Source of the DNA: Acinonyx jubatus
Taxonomy: Eukaryota > Chordata > Mammalia > Carnivora > Felidae
Direction: 5' to 3'
Assembly (NCBI RefSeq): GCF_027475565.1
Contig: NC_069389.1
Location: forward strand, 23,609,047-23,673,046
DNA length: 64,000 bases
A program made the position numbers and the translations under genes. The notes under the pieces are model-generated. The model saw only the letters and a program-made list of their open reading frames with translations, was not told where the DNA came from and did not search any database. Shown in pieces: positions 11,672-23,098 of this stretch. Position 1 is the first letter of the stretch; every line of letters begins with the position of its first letter.

Positions 11672-11882
11672 AACACTAACTACCACTTACCTCCTACTAT
11701 GAATTGGAAACTGTGCTGGGCATTTTTCCTTTAATTTTCATAATTATTAAGGTCTTTCAAAGTTGTTCCTTGCCTACCTGAGGCCGACACTGGGAAATTT
11801 AAATAAAACTTGTCTGCAGCTTCTAAGTGCCTAAATTGGGATGTGATCCCAGATCTTTCTGCCTCCAAAGTATATTATCCAC
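11672..11882 (+). repeat. MIR SINE
   Basis: A long, well-ordered MIR/MIRb match: 'ctcctactatgaattgg' (for 'cctactatgtgccagg'), 'ctgtgctgggcat', 'ttaattttcataattatt', a 'gacactgggaaattt' box, 'ctgcagcttctaagtg' and 'ggatgtgatcccaga'. tRNA-derived, amplified before the placental radiation. Confidence 0.75.
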
Positions 11883-12646
11883 ATTGCTTAATTAAAATCT
11901 CCCTTACTCCTTGATACTGGTCCCTCAACTTTCAAATATAACATCTACAGGTAAGATTTATACAATAGAAATCTCTCAAGGCAATGATAAGGAACATTCT
12001 CAAATTTCAGGGTTAGTGAGGGTTCTACCATAGCTTAATTTAACTAGAAGTCAAAGGCATCTTTAGTCATTTTTTAATGTTACTGGATTTTAGCCTAATA
12101 AACTATCAGTAACTAAAAGCTTTTCTGATATTTTTAAGCAAACTTTCAAATTTTTATCCATGGCATAAATTGTTTTAATTATCCTATTAATCATATGTAG
12201 TATTATTATAAGATTGCACTCAGCTTAATTTACTTTCACTTTGGCCTAATTTTTGTTCAGGCAACAAACTTCTAAGTTTGGGTTACTTTACAATTTCTCT
12301 GAATTTTTTACTTTGAGAAGTAAATATGAAGAGTCTTTCTGATAATGAGGACAAACTGCTGCTTTGCTGAAAAACATTTCATTTGTAACTGAAAAGTTAA
12401 AAGCTTTTCTGACTGGGTATGTGTCACTGGCAAGGAACACAAAGTGCAAATGCATGGTTAAATGAAAACAATTTAAATATGTGCATACTAAATGCACCCT
12501 TATTTGAAATATTTGTTAATAAAATATTCATGCACGATTGTTACCAAATACTTGACTTCAGTGTATTTTTAAAGACTTTAAGCTATTTTGGAATTTACAA
12601 AATCATTATAAGGGGAGAATGTATCCTCTGTTACATTCCAAACTAA
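11883..12646. other. Unassigned AT-rich sequence
   Basis: No repeat or gene recognised. Overlapping open stretches at 12288-12497 (minus) and 12419-12646 (plus) are short and motif-free. Confidence 0.45.
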
Positions 12647-12658
12647 AGGCCACTGATT

Positions 12659-12864
12659 ATTTTTTTTTAATGTTTATTCATTTATTTTTGAGAGTGAGAG
12701 AGTATGAGTGGGGAAGGACAGAGAGGGAGACACAGAATCCGAAGCAGGTTCCAGGCTCTGAGCTGTGAGCACAGAGCCTGATACATGGCTCAAACTCATG
12801 AACCACGAGATCATGACGTGAACCAAAGTCAGACACTCAACCAACTGAGCCACCCAGGTGCCCC
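12659..12864 (-). mobile_element. Feliform SINE with perfect 12-bp TSD
   Basis: Minus-strand SINE with complete landmarks: 'ttcatttatttttgagag' at the tail side, 'gaagcaggttccaggctc', 'gagatcatgac', ending 'gagccacccaggtgcccc'. TSD aggccactgatt at 12647-12658 and 12865-12876. Confidence 0.95.
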
Positions 12865-12910
12865 AGGCCACTGATTTATTTTGTGGTAGAGGCAGGATTC
12901 TTCACATCTT

Positions 12911-13296
12911 TTGGTGTATTCATTTGTTAGGACCTACGATAACAAAGTACCACAAACTAGGTGGCTTAAACACCATAAATTTATTGTCTCACAGTTCTGG
13001 AAGCTAAAAGTCTAAGGTCACCAAAGAATGCTAGCAATCTTTGGCATTCCTTGACACATCATCTCAACCTTTGCTTTTATGTTCCTATAAAATTTTCTCT
13101 GTGGACATGTATGTCCAAATTTCTCCTTCTTATAATGACAGGAGTCATATTGGATTAGGAACCCACCCTAGCCCAATATGATCTTATCTCAACTAGTTAC
13201 CTTGTCCTACATCCAAATAAGGTCACATTTTGAAGTGCTGGGACTTCAACATATGAATTTGTTGGGGGGACGGTATAAAATTCACCCCCTAATACT
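12911..13296 (-). repeat. MLT1-type MaLR LTR
   Basis: Nearly full-length reverse-complement LTR: 'ttcatttgttaggacc', 'gtaccacaaactaggtgg', 'cacagttctggaagct', a middle with 'cattccttgaca', 'caatatgatcttatctca', 'aaataaggtcacattttg' and an ending 'cccctaatac'. An internal region is shortened. No internal virus sequence adjoins it, so it is a solo LTR. Confidence 0.8.
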
Positions 13297-14301
13297 TGGT
13301 AATAAGTGAGTTGCAAGGCTGAAACTTGAGCATAGCTTTGAAAATAAGACCAGCAATAAACAAAGACCTACCATAATGATGAGGAAAAAACCTGCTGCTG
13401 TTGCAAAGGGAAGGGACTTTCAGAAACAAAAGGTTTTAATTTGGGCACAGAAAAAACCAAAGAAGTTTGAAGCTAACTTCCCAAACATTTTCATTACATA
13501 ACAGGCACATATATTTATAAATTTTATGTTGCAAGGTTTCAAGTATATCCATCTAACCAAAGATGAGAATGAGTAATAAAGAACAGGGCAGTGGCAGACA
13601 TTAAGTAATATTAGAATGATTGGCTCCTCTATTTCTACTCTTGAGCCCTCAACTTCTATTTCCTCAAAAATCTATAGTTACCTGTCTATTTTAATCATTA
13701 ATAAATCTCTCACCAATTCATAATACTAAATGCAATAATAGGAAAGCTTCAAGATGTGTGAGCTTCGTAGAAGAAAATAATCTTTGATTTGAAAGAAACA
13801 TGAAAAACATTGTAGTTCAAACTTCCTCCACTTATGAAAATCTCCTTACAGCACCTGAGACAGTCAGCTATGTCTGCTAAAGTTATTACAAAACTGATTC
13901 CTGCCAAAGACAAGCCATTTTATTTGTGACAGTTCTTATTCTACTTAGCAAAAATCTACATCTTTATAAGTGTGCCTATTGGAACTTCTACTGCACTCTA
14001 TAACAAGCTAGAGTCAGTTAATTAATGTTCCATACAGAAGCTCATAAAACATTTGAAAACATTTGGCATGTGCCTATAAGGTTTCTCTTCTGGAGTTAAG
14101 TATCTTCACCCCTCCCTTTCATAAAATGTTCCAGTTGATAATGTTCCAGGAGGATCTCCCTAATGCAGCATACAGTTGGACTGTCTCTACTACTGATAGT
14201 TTACTCTTCTAAGTGCACACCAAGATTGAAATAGCTATTATATATACTAGATCATATTCTTGGCTTAATCTAACATATACTAGAGAAAATAAAAGTCAAC
14301 T
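13297..14301. other. Unassigned sequence
   Basis: About 1 kb with no recognised repeat or gene on either strand. Confidence 0.45.
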
Positions 14302-14307
14302 AAAAGA

Positions 14308-15536
14308 ATGGTTATGGAACCAGAAAAGACCCTGAATAGCCACAGCGATCTTGAAAAAGAAAACCAAAGCAGGAGGCATCACAATCCCATACTTCAAGCT
14401 GTATTACAAAGGAGTAATCATCAAGACAGTATGGTACTGGCACAAAAACAGACACTCAGATCAATGGAAGAGATAGGGAACCCAGAAATGGACCCACAAA
14501 CGTATGGCCAACTAATCTTTGACAAAGCAGGAAGGAATATGCAATGGAATAAAGACAGTCTCTTCAGCAAGTGGTGCTGGGAAAACTGGACAGCGACATG
14601 CAGAAGAATGAACCTGGACCACTTTCTTACACCATACACAAAAATAAACTCAAAATGGATGAAAGACCTCAATGTTAGACAGGAAGCCATCAAAATCCTT
14701 GAGGAGAAATCAGGCAAAAACCTCTTTGATCTTGGCCGCAGCAACTTCTTACTCAACACGTCTCCAGAGGCAAGGGAAACAAAAGCAAAAATGAACTACC
14801 GGGACCTCATCAAAATAAAAAGCTTCTGCACAGCGAAGGAAACAATCAGCAAAACCAAAAGGCAACCGACAGAATGGGAGAAGATATTTGCAAATGAAAT
14901 ATCAGATAAAGGGTTAGTATCCAAAATCTAGAAAGAACTTCTCAAACTCAACACCCAAAAAACAAATAATCCAGTGAAGAAATGGGCAAAAGACATGACT
15001 AGACACTTCTCCAAAGAAGACATCCAGATGGCCAACCGACACATGAAAAAATGTTCAACATCACTCATCATCTGGGAAATACAAATCAAAACCACACTGA
15101 GGTATCACCTCACACCTGTCAGAATGGCTAACATGAACAACTCAGGCAACAATAGATGTTGGCGAGACTGTGTAGAAAGACGATCTCTTTTGCACTGCTG
15201 GTGGGAATGCAAACTGGTGCAGCCACTCTGGAAAACAGTATGGAGTTTTCTCAAGAAACTAAAAATAAAACTACCATACAACCCAGCAATTGCACTACTA
15301 GGCATTTATCCACGGGATACAGGTATGCTGTTTTGAAGGGACCCATGCACCCCATGTTTATAGCAGCACTATCCACAATAGCCAAAGTATGGAAAGAGCC
15401 CAAATGTCTATCGATGGATGAATGGATAAAGAAAATGTGGTGTATATATATACAATGGAGTATTACTCGGCAATCAAAAATAATGAAATCTTGCCATTTG
15501 CAACTACGTGGATGGAACTGGAGGGTATTATGCTAA
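14308..15536 (+). pseudogene. Broken L1 ORF2 C-terminal reading frame
   Basis: Three open pieces: 14308-14931 (207 codons), 14974-15336 (120 codons) and, in another frame, 15156-15536 (126 codons). The first ends at a premature TAG. A frame change near 15.3 kb separates the others. The second piece keeps the C-terminal zinc-knuckle pattern of L1 ORF2p, Cys-x3-Cys-x7-His-x4-Cys (RCWRDC ... LLHCWWEC). The endonuclease and reverse transcriptase domains are absent because of 5' truncation, so the copy cannot move. Confidence 0.85.
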
Positions 15537-16066
15537 GCGAAATTAGTCAGTCAGAGAAAGACAAATATCATATGACTTCACTCATAAGAGGACTTTAAGA
15601 AACAAAACAGATGAACATAAGGGAAGGGAAACAAAAATTATATAAAAAAGGGAGGGGCACAAAACATAAGAGACTCTTACAGATGGAGAACAAACAGAGG
15701 AATACTGGAGGGGTTGTGGGACGGGGGGGTGGGCTAAATGGGTAAGGGGCATTAAGTAATCTACTCCTGAAATCATTGTTGCACTATATGCTAACTAATT
15801 TGGATGTAAATTTAAAAAAATAATAAATTTTAAAAAAAGAATAGTTGGGGCACCTGGGTGGCTCAGTCGGTTAGGCGTCCGACTTCAGCTCAGGTCATGA
15901 TCTCAACAGCTCGTGGGTTCGAGCCCCACATCGGGCTCTGTGCTGACAGCTCTGAGCCTGGAGCCTGCTTTGGATTCTGTGTCTCTCTCTGTCTCTGTCC
16001 CTCCCCTACTCATGCTCTGTCTTTCTTTCTCTCTCAAAAATAAATAAACATTACAAGTTTTTTAAA
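14317..16066 (+). mobile_element. 5'-truncated L1 with 15-bp TSD and a SINE in its tail
   Basis: Begins inside ORF2 and continues through the C-terminal domain and 3' UTR to an A-rich tail. A perfect 15-bp TSD, aaaagaatggttatg, lies at 14302-14316 and 16067-16081. The tail is interrupted by a SINE (15847-16062) that duplicated part of the L1 tail plus target site, so the L1 proper is about 1.5 kb. The 3' UTR contains 'tgctaactaatttggatg'. Confidence 0.93.
15847..16062 (+). mobile_element. Feliform SINE inserted in the L1 A-tail
   Basis: A well-preserved copy: 'ggggcacctgggtggctcag', 'ggttcgagcccc' B box, 'gctctgtgctgacagctc', 'gagcctggagcctgctt' and an 'aaataaataaac' tail. TSD taaaaaaagaat(a/g)gtt at 15831-15846 and 16063-16078, one mismatch. 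The TSD overlaps the host L1's own tail and duplication, which fixes the order L1 first, SINE second. Confidence 0.95.
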
Positions 16067-16081
16067 AAAAGAATGGTTATG

Positions 16082-17159
16082 ATTTAAGCTGGAAGCTCTA
16101 AAAATACGAGAATTGCAGTTAGATGTTCTGGTCTTTGCTTTGGAAGATTACCTTCATTAAGGCTTATAGAAAAGATTCATTTGGAAGATAGGAAATATAA
16201 CAAATTGATCTGCATAAACAAGGAGCAGAAATTTAGAGCTAGTCCTTTGGCAGTTAGAGAGGGAGATCGTTAAGTCCATTGTGAAAAGATAACAACGAAA
16301 GTTGAATAAAAACAATAGCAAAAACAAAATCCTAAAATCACCTGGGAATCCTGGCTATAACAACAAAAAAGTTAATGCATAGCTGATCTCATAAGACAGA
16401 GTAATTCCACATTGGAATTGTCAGAAATAGAGAGAAAGGAAATTGCTAATTGGTTCAGCTGTTATTGCTACTTCTACTCTGAAAGAGGGTGGTTGGATAC
16501 AACAACCAAGGTCTTTGTTTCTTACCTCAGATGGGAGATGACCTGTATGAGACAGGAAGTTGGAAGTTAGGCCCCAGGAAATATTAAGGATACCCCAAAA
16601 TTTGCATCCTTGATTGAAGTATTTTTTGGAAAAAAACATCACTAGCCAGCAAGGAAACTTTGGCTGTCTACTGGGTGTTACAAAGTATCTCCTGTAAAAA
16701 ATCAAAACCTGTTCCTTGGGTCAGTGTTGACTTGGAAAAATAAAACTTAAATTTACAACTTTTCATATAAAAATATGATCAATTAAATGCACGTATTTGT
16801 GTTCAAAAGTAAGTTAGACCCAGCTGAAGAGAAAAGTGGTGATCTGAATAATAGGTGTGAGAAATAATTGCTCCAAACACCATATAGAGAAATAGAGATG
16901 GAAAATAGGTAAGAAAGTTTAAGAGCAATTGGGGATAAAATGGAAGTACAATATATTTTTAGTACATGTTCCTGAAGGAAAGAAGAGTAGAGAGAATGTG
17001 CATTAGGCAATGTTAGAAGGGAAAATGGCTGACAGTCTTCTAGTATTGATTGAAGATATTGATGCTTCAAAAAGAAAACCATAGTCCTGAGCAGAAAAAG
17101 CAAAAATTACTCCACAGTTATATGAATAATATGGATTTATAGACCTGAATGAATGAAAT
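16082..17159. other. Unassigned sequence
   Basis: No repeat recognised. Minus-strand open stretches of 94 (16421-16705) and 106 codons (16783-17103) have no recognisable domain, no splice signals that I could pair with them, and biased AT-rich composition. I do not call them genes. Confidence 0.45.
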
Positions 17160-17400
17160 ACCTATCACCAAATCTGTATATCAATACTTGAAGAATGAAG
17201 CTAAAAAGCACATGGAAGGACATTTTAAAAATTAAACATATATATTAGAGAAGAAAAAATGTCAAATAAACAGAGCAACCAAGTCAAGAGTTCAAAAAAG
17301 GAAAAAACAAACAGAAACAGAAAGAAGTAAATAAAATAATCATTAATGAAAGAGAAAACCAATAAAAAAATCAATCAAAAATGTTATGTATCAAAATAGA
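17160..17400 (+). mobile_element. Old L1M ORF2 fragment (A-rich)
   Basis: The A-rich text ('agagaagaaaaaatgtc', 'gaaagaagtaaataaaat', 'aatgaaagagaaaaccaa') follows the adenine-rich part of old L1 ORF2 between the endonuclease and reverse transcriptase regions. Diverged, low-complexity composition limits certainty. Confidence 0.5.
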
Positions 17401-17451
17401 CTAAAAATAGAAAAAACTCTGAAAAGTTTGTTCCATTTGGGAAAAGGGTGT

Positions 17452-17469
17452 GGTGTGTGAGTGTGTGTG

Positions 17470-17507
<38 letters not shown>

Positions 17508-17560
17508 TGTGTGTGCGCGAGAGAGAGAGGGAGAGAGAGAGGATGAGGGAGGGAGGGAGA
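17452..17560. repeat. (GT)n then (GA)n microsatellite
   Basis: An interrupted GT run at about 17452-17514 passes directly into a GA-rich purine run to 17560. The GT part can adopt alternating purine-pyrimidine structure and the GA part is a homopurine tract. Likely polymorphic in length. Confidence 0.95.
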
Positions 17561-17639
17561 GATGGTGCATATTCAATATTAAAAGTAAAAAGAACACATG
17601 AGTGCAGTACTTATGGCAAAAATTTTTAGGTAAAAATAT

Positions 17640-18610
17640 TTGCAAATCATATATCTGATAAGGGGTTAAAATGCAAAATATACAAATAATACACTCTCAT
17701 CTCGACCTCAAAAAAACAGCAAAGTTAAAAAAAAAATGGGTAAAGGGCTTGAATAGACATTTTTCCAAACATGATTTACAAATGGCCAGCAAGTTCATGA
17801 AAAGATGCTCAACATCACTAATTATTAGGGAAATGCAAATCAAAACTACAATGAGATAATAGCTTACATCCATTGGGAAGACTAGAATCAGGAAAAAGAA
17901 AACACAAAATAAACAAAGAAAACAATGCCCAAGTGTTAGTAAAGATACGGACAAATTGGAATCTTTCTGCACAGTTGGTAGGAATGTCAGATGATGCACC
18001 CTCTATGGAAAACTGTATGGTAGTTTGTCAAAAACCCCAAAATGGAATTGCCATATGATCTAGCATTTCCACCTGTGGATATATATCCAAAAGATTAGAA
18101 AGCAGGAACTTGAACAGATATTTATACACCCAAGCTCACAGCAGCATTATTCATAGAAATCAAGTGATGGAAGCAACCCAAGTGTCTCTTGGCAGGTAAA
18201 TGAATAAGCAAAATGTGGTATATATATGCAACGGAATATTATTCAGCATTAAAAAGGTAGGAACTTCTGATATATACTACAACACAAATGAACCTTGAAG
18301 ACATTATTTTCTATTAAATAAGCCAGTCACAAAAAACAAACATTGTATAATTCCGTTTACTTGAGCTGTATTGATTAGTACAATTCATAGAGACAGAACG
18401 TACAAGGGTGGTTGCCAGAGGCTAGGGGAGAGGGTGAATGGGGAATTATTTTTTAATGACATTGAGCTTTAATTTTAAAGTTTAATTTTAAAGTTCTGGG
18501 GATTGACTGTATGACAATATGAGTATAGTTAACACTACTTAAATGTACAGTTAAAACAAATTACGCTGGTATGCTTTATGTTTTGTGTTTTTTACACCAG
18601 TAAAAATAAT
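17640..18610 (+). mobile_element. Old L1M 5'-truncated copy
   Basis: ORF2 C-terminal landmarks in order: 'atatctgataaggggtta', 'gaatagacatttttcc', 'atgaaaagatgctcaacatc', 'gggaaatgcaaatcaaaac', 'gcagcattattcat', 'tggtatatatatgcaacgg', then a 3' UTR with 'ttgccagaggctagggg'. Many indels; longest open pieces are 61-62 codons. A 13-bp unit (tttaattttaaag) is tandemly duplicated near 18468-18493 in its 3' UTR. Confidence 0.82.
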
Positions 18611-18649
18611 AATCAAAATAGAGAATATCATGCACATCTTTATGTCAAA

Positions 18650-19200
18650 ATGTGATAAAGTGGACAATTTCCTGGAAAAAAACGTAATGCATTAAAATCC
18701 ATTCGATAAGAAAAATTTAAAAACCTGAACCAGTCCAGAAGTTTTCACATGGCAGCCTAGAAAATTTTCAGGGATCAGTTCATTCTTATTTTAGAAACAC
18801 AGTTCCAAAGAATGGAAAATAGACAAACCACCCAAATAATTTTATCAAGTGAATATAACCTTCATACAAAAATCAGCTATGGCAATATGAGAAAGAAAAA
18901 AATACAGACAAATCTTGCTTATGAAAATATACCAAAAAATGGGAAAATCAAATTCAGCTATATATTTTAAAACAAACAGAAGTTTTTAACAACTGTTTTA
19001 TATGAGAAATACAACGATGGTTTAAAATTGGAATTTTGATTATACTTCACATTATTATCTCAAAAATATATGGTCAAGTCAAAAATTTGCTCATGAAAAT
19101 AAATATAATGATATAATTTTCTAACTTACTAAATGTAGAACAAAAAAGGATGTACTTTTGTGGGCACTTACATTTGTAGTAAAAGAACAAAAAAATGTTT
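18650..19200 (+). mobile_element. Old L1M ORF2 fragment, reverse transcriptase region
   Basis: Diverged text follows the L1 ORF2 order: 'tggacaatttcctgg', then 'aagttttcacatggcagcc', 'ggaaaatagacaaacc', 'gacaaatcttgcttatga' (for 'ccaatatcccttatga') and 'gggaaaatcaaattcagc'. No reading frame survives. It covers an ORF2 region upstream of that in 17640-18610, so it is a different insertion. Confidence 0.6.
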
Positions 19201-19685
19201 AGGACAAAATATATAATGACTTTAGGGCAGTGGTAAGTTTTCGACAGAAAGGAGCAAGAAAGGAGGGGTTTAGCACTTTAGCTGTGTGTATTGTAATTTA
19301 TTTCTTTTAAAAAGGAGATCTGAAATAATTAAAACATCTTTATCCTTTTTTATAGGTCATACGCATGTCTATTGTAGGGAAAATTACATACATCTCAGTG
19401 GAAAACTATACATTTTCTACACTACATTTCTGAGTTATCAGATTATAGCTCTGTTCACTGTCTTTGAGCTATTTTGCACCTCTTTATAATCCGTAGATAA
19501 CTTACAGGTACAATGGTCAAATAAAGTTCAACTTTGTCACATTAACTTTTGGCAGTCTATTAAACTGGTAGAGATTTAATTGATTTCCTCTCCCACAGCC
19601 AAAAATAAAAACCACAATCCTCTCTCCATTTAAAATCAATCTCTACTTTACTCTGTATAAGTGTGTGATAGTTTGAGTTTTCCTT
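19201..19685. other. Unassigned AT-rich sequence
   Basis: No repeat or gene recognised; a 67-codon plus-strand open stretch (19286-19489) shows no motif. Confidence 0.4.
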
Positions 19686-19850
19686 TTTTACCCATTTTAT
19701 TGAAGCATAATGACATACAAAAAGCTGCAAATATTTAATGTATAAAACATGATGAGTTTGAAGATAAGTATACAGCCATGAAATCATCAATACAATCTAT
19801 GCCATGAACTAATGAACTGGTTATAACATCTCTCTGGTTCACTCATAGCA
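19686..19850 (-). mobile_element. Old L1M 3' UTR fragment
   Basis: Starts 'cccattttattgaagcata' and continues 'atgacatacaaaaagctgc', 'gatgagtttgaagata', 'acagccatgaaatcatc', which is the reverse complement of the 3' end of old L1M subfamilies ('ttttattgaggtataattg' type). No TSD could be identified. Confidence 0.65.
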
Positions 19851-20621
19851 TATAAATACAATAAATTATTTAACCTGTGTCCACTTATATATCTGTATAA
19901 GAGTCATGCTTTTACTATCTCTGAAAATCATCTTTTAACACTATTTTCTGTGTTTATAACATTTCACAACTTGTAAAAACTGAGTGATCTAGAAGCAGAA
20001 GAAGGAGGAAGCAGAGTTATCCTAGGGCAAGGAACATTGGACAACAAGAGAAGTACAACCAGTGAGGGGCTTTCCAGAGTGGGGTTCACAGAGACATTTT
20101 GTGACAATGATTTTATTACATATTTTAAATGTAAATTGTCTTCCACTTCCTGTTTTACTCTCCCTCCAATTTTCCCAAGCCTTTAGCAAAATATTTTACT
20201 CAAAAGACCCTTGTAGGACTGCTTTCAGAATAAACAAAACGGCAAAACTAGTTAGAGAAGACAGCAAACACTACACAAACACGCCCGTACGCACAGGGGT
20301 TATTTCTCTATGGTGACTCACATATTTTCAGCTCTCCATGGCAATGTTCACTTTCTTTTTGCCTATGGGGACGATTAAATGACAGCTAAAGTCCTTTGAG
20401 CCAAAATTTTAAAATAGCTTATCTCCTTTTTAGTGAATTATTTCACAATATTTATAGTGTAAAATTAATTGGATTAGTATAGAGTGATATTAATTTTTTC
20501 TGATAAATGTCATGAATCATGAGAGTAAAGGTGTTATTTTCTACCTAAGAGTCTTTGCTCTTGCCTATGAAATAGGATGTGTCACTTTATTGGATCTTGA
20601 CATTTGTGAAAGATAGAATGC
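19851..20621. other. Unassigned sequence
   Basis: No repeat or gene recognised. An 84-codon open stretch at 20062-20316 has no motif I can name. Confidence 0.4.
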
Positions 20622-20960
20622 ACTGGACAATTAAACAACTTATTCTAATCAGCCTATTACAAGAGGAAGCGTGTTCATTAGTAAGAAACATCACAAAGAA
20701 AAAAAGGAAGCCTGGGGTTTTAGAGATGCAGGTAAACAAGAGAGTCATTAGTAAGTTTTATGAGAATCATAGAAAGGATGGAGAGGAATGACTCTTAACT
20801 GCGTCAACGAGAAAGGGTAGAGGTGGTCTTATCTCAGAATATGGGAGAGCAGGGGCGTCCTTCGTGGTTAGCATATTCTCAGAACACAAAAGTGTGGAAG
20901 ATTTTTCAATATTCACTGCTTCCCAGGATCATAGGGCTCAGATATATGTTAACATTGCTA
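20622..20960 (-). repeat. Unassigned LTR-like repeat, copy 1
   Basis: Shares with 26846-27150 a common left boundary (tggacaattaa) and co-linear text: 'gaagcctggggttt' against 'gaaacctggagttt', 'agtcattagtaagtttta' against 'agtcattagtgagtctta', 'gaaagggtagaggtgg' against 'gaaagggtgaaagtag'. Its right part ('ctcagaacacaaaagtgtg') also matches copy 3 near 36520. I infer a minus-strand ERV LTR because copies 2 and 3 have AATAAA on the minus strand close to the left end. The family is not recognised. Confidence 0.5.
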
Positions 20961-23080
20961 GTCCTCTTTTTTGTTTGTGATGGGTGAGTATCATTGCTGT
21001 TGAATAACTCAGAGGCATTCATAAACCTGAGTGGGGCAAGTCAGTGTTTAACATAATAGATTCCTCAGGATTTTATTGACATTGTTCCTGTAACACCTGA
21101 GAGTTAGTGGCAAAGGTCAGTTGTTTCAGAGCACTGGAGAACAGGCATCTTAAAAGAAGATTGCCTAAATAAAAAAGAAGAAATACACAAATGGTTGCAT
21201 TTAAGTAAAGTTGCAGAGACTGAACTCAGAGTAACTAGTCTAGCAGATTCCAAGAGGCTGGCAGAAAATCTTTCAGTTATGTAGCACTGAATTTCTTGAA
21301 ACTCTCAACTAGGATGTCAATGCTCTTAGTGAGGTTGCCCACCATCCTGGTTACTACTCATATAAGTACATGCATGAACAAGCATCTTGCTAGAATTCCT
21401 CAGTGGTTCAGATAGTGGTTTTCCTAGGGAGAATTCCAGCCCATGCATAATCTGTTATGGTGAAGAGATTTTCAAAGTTTACAGCAATTCACTGACCTTC
21501 AGCTGGCAAGTCTTCTTCAGATCTTGGAGGAAAAAGTCAGCTACAAGGCAACCTAGAGTTCCAATGATAACCTGGATGGGGAGATTTTAATTCTTAGTGA
21601 CTCCAAATCAGGTGGTGGGGACAAAAATCAGAAATATTAGTTTGGAGAAGAATTATAACCAGATATTGGAGGAAGTGTGAAAAATTAAAAATCTGATAAG
21701 ATTTGACAATTTGAGCAAGATAACAGAATTCATTCCAATTTGCAGCTAGATACCAAAACTGGGTTTTGCAGAGTAGGAGAAGCCCATACAATCTTCACCA
21801 GGCAAGAGAGTTGGGTATCTATCCATTAGCCATAATTTACAAAATGGTGCAAAATAGCTCAAAGACAATGAATATTATTAAAATCTGATAACCAGAAGAT
21901 TATACTAAAGACACTGCATAGTTTTCCATTGAAAATCAAAATTCCTCTGTATAATCTCTACCTTTTTCATCAAAAATAATATCAAAGAAAGATAATTCTT
22001 GATCACAGAATAAGACTGGTCTCATTAATCTAATTATTTACATAGGTGAAGCGAAATTAGTAATTGACTATATAGGCTTCTTATTTATTTTCTTTTCCTG
22101 GAAATTTTCATAAGGAAACTCTGATTGGACTTTTAAGAGCCCCTGAGGCAGAGAAGTCAAGCCAAGAACTCACCATACGATTCCATCTGCAGGAATATAG
22201 ATTTGAGCAAATTCCTTTCTTCTTGAAGTCCCCAAAATATCCTAAGTTTTCTGTGTCGGCCTGGAAGTGCCCCCCCCACCCCTCACTCACCTGAAGCCTA
22301 TAAGCCAGGCACCAAACCAGTTTTCCCCACTAGGACTTTGTAAATGTTGTCTCCATAAAGTGAATCTTTAGTTCATCAAAAGCATCTGGTAACATTTAAT
22401 TATATGAGTATCATTCTTGAATATCACAGTCCCCACAAGGCCTTGATGGTATAACCAATATTTCCATATATGTCCTGTTGTTGTCTAATATCAATCAAAG
22501 CAATACCGGGACTCTGATAAATATTAAGGACGGTGGGGCATTGCCTATTCCTTAGAATTCTCTAGAAATTTCTCATACTGTATACACTGTCTAAAGTATG
22601 TTTATAATGTTTTACCCATATATATTTAACCTAGAAAAGGCTAAGCAACTCTTCTGATTTGACAATGCTTCCCATGAAACTTATCAATCAAATAAATCAA
22701 TAATCATACAATCAAATCAAATAAACCTAATTATTTTGAGTACCTTTTTGCAATGTGAAAGAACAAATCCTTTGTGATTTTCTAAGGGCCTATAGGAAGA
22801 CAATGGTATGAGTAAAAGATATCAATTAGGATTTTATTTAGGGAAGACAAAATATCAAACCGTGTCAGGAGATGTGAACACTTGATTAAGATAGGACCAT
22901 AGGTTACTACGAAAAAAATACATGGATACCTATTTCAGCTGAAGGTACAATAATATATTTTTCAAAAGTAAACATAGGAGATAAAGACCCTTAGCTTTTT
23001 CCTAAGTGAGAAACCTTTGTTTTCCTAAATAAGTAAGGATTTGATAAAGTCAACACAAACCATAAATGGTTATTCTGTTA
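20961..23080. other. Unassigned sequence
   Basis: About 2.1 kb without a firm assignment. The stretch directly right of the LTR-like copy could be eroded internal ERV sequence, but I see no retroviral motif. A run of C at 22270-22282 and short (atcaaata)-like repeats near 22680-22730 are the only low-complexity features. Confidence 0.4.
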
Positions 23081-23098
23081 AGACACTGAATCTTTCCT

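Noticed and set aside
16421..17103. Minus-strand open stretches of 94 and 106 codons
   Set aside because: AT-rich composition, no domain pattern, and no convincing splice sites or promoter; lengths are reachable by chance in a 64-kb AT-rich window.
17391..17645. 84-codon minus-strand ORF with a Thr-His repeat
   Set aside because: The repeat is the translation of the (GT)n microsatellite.
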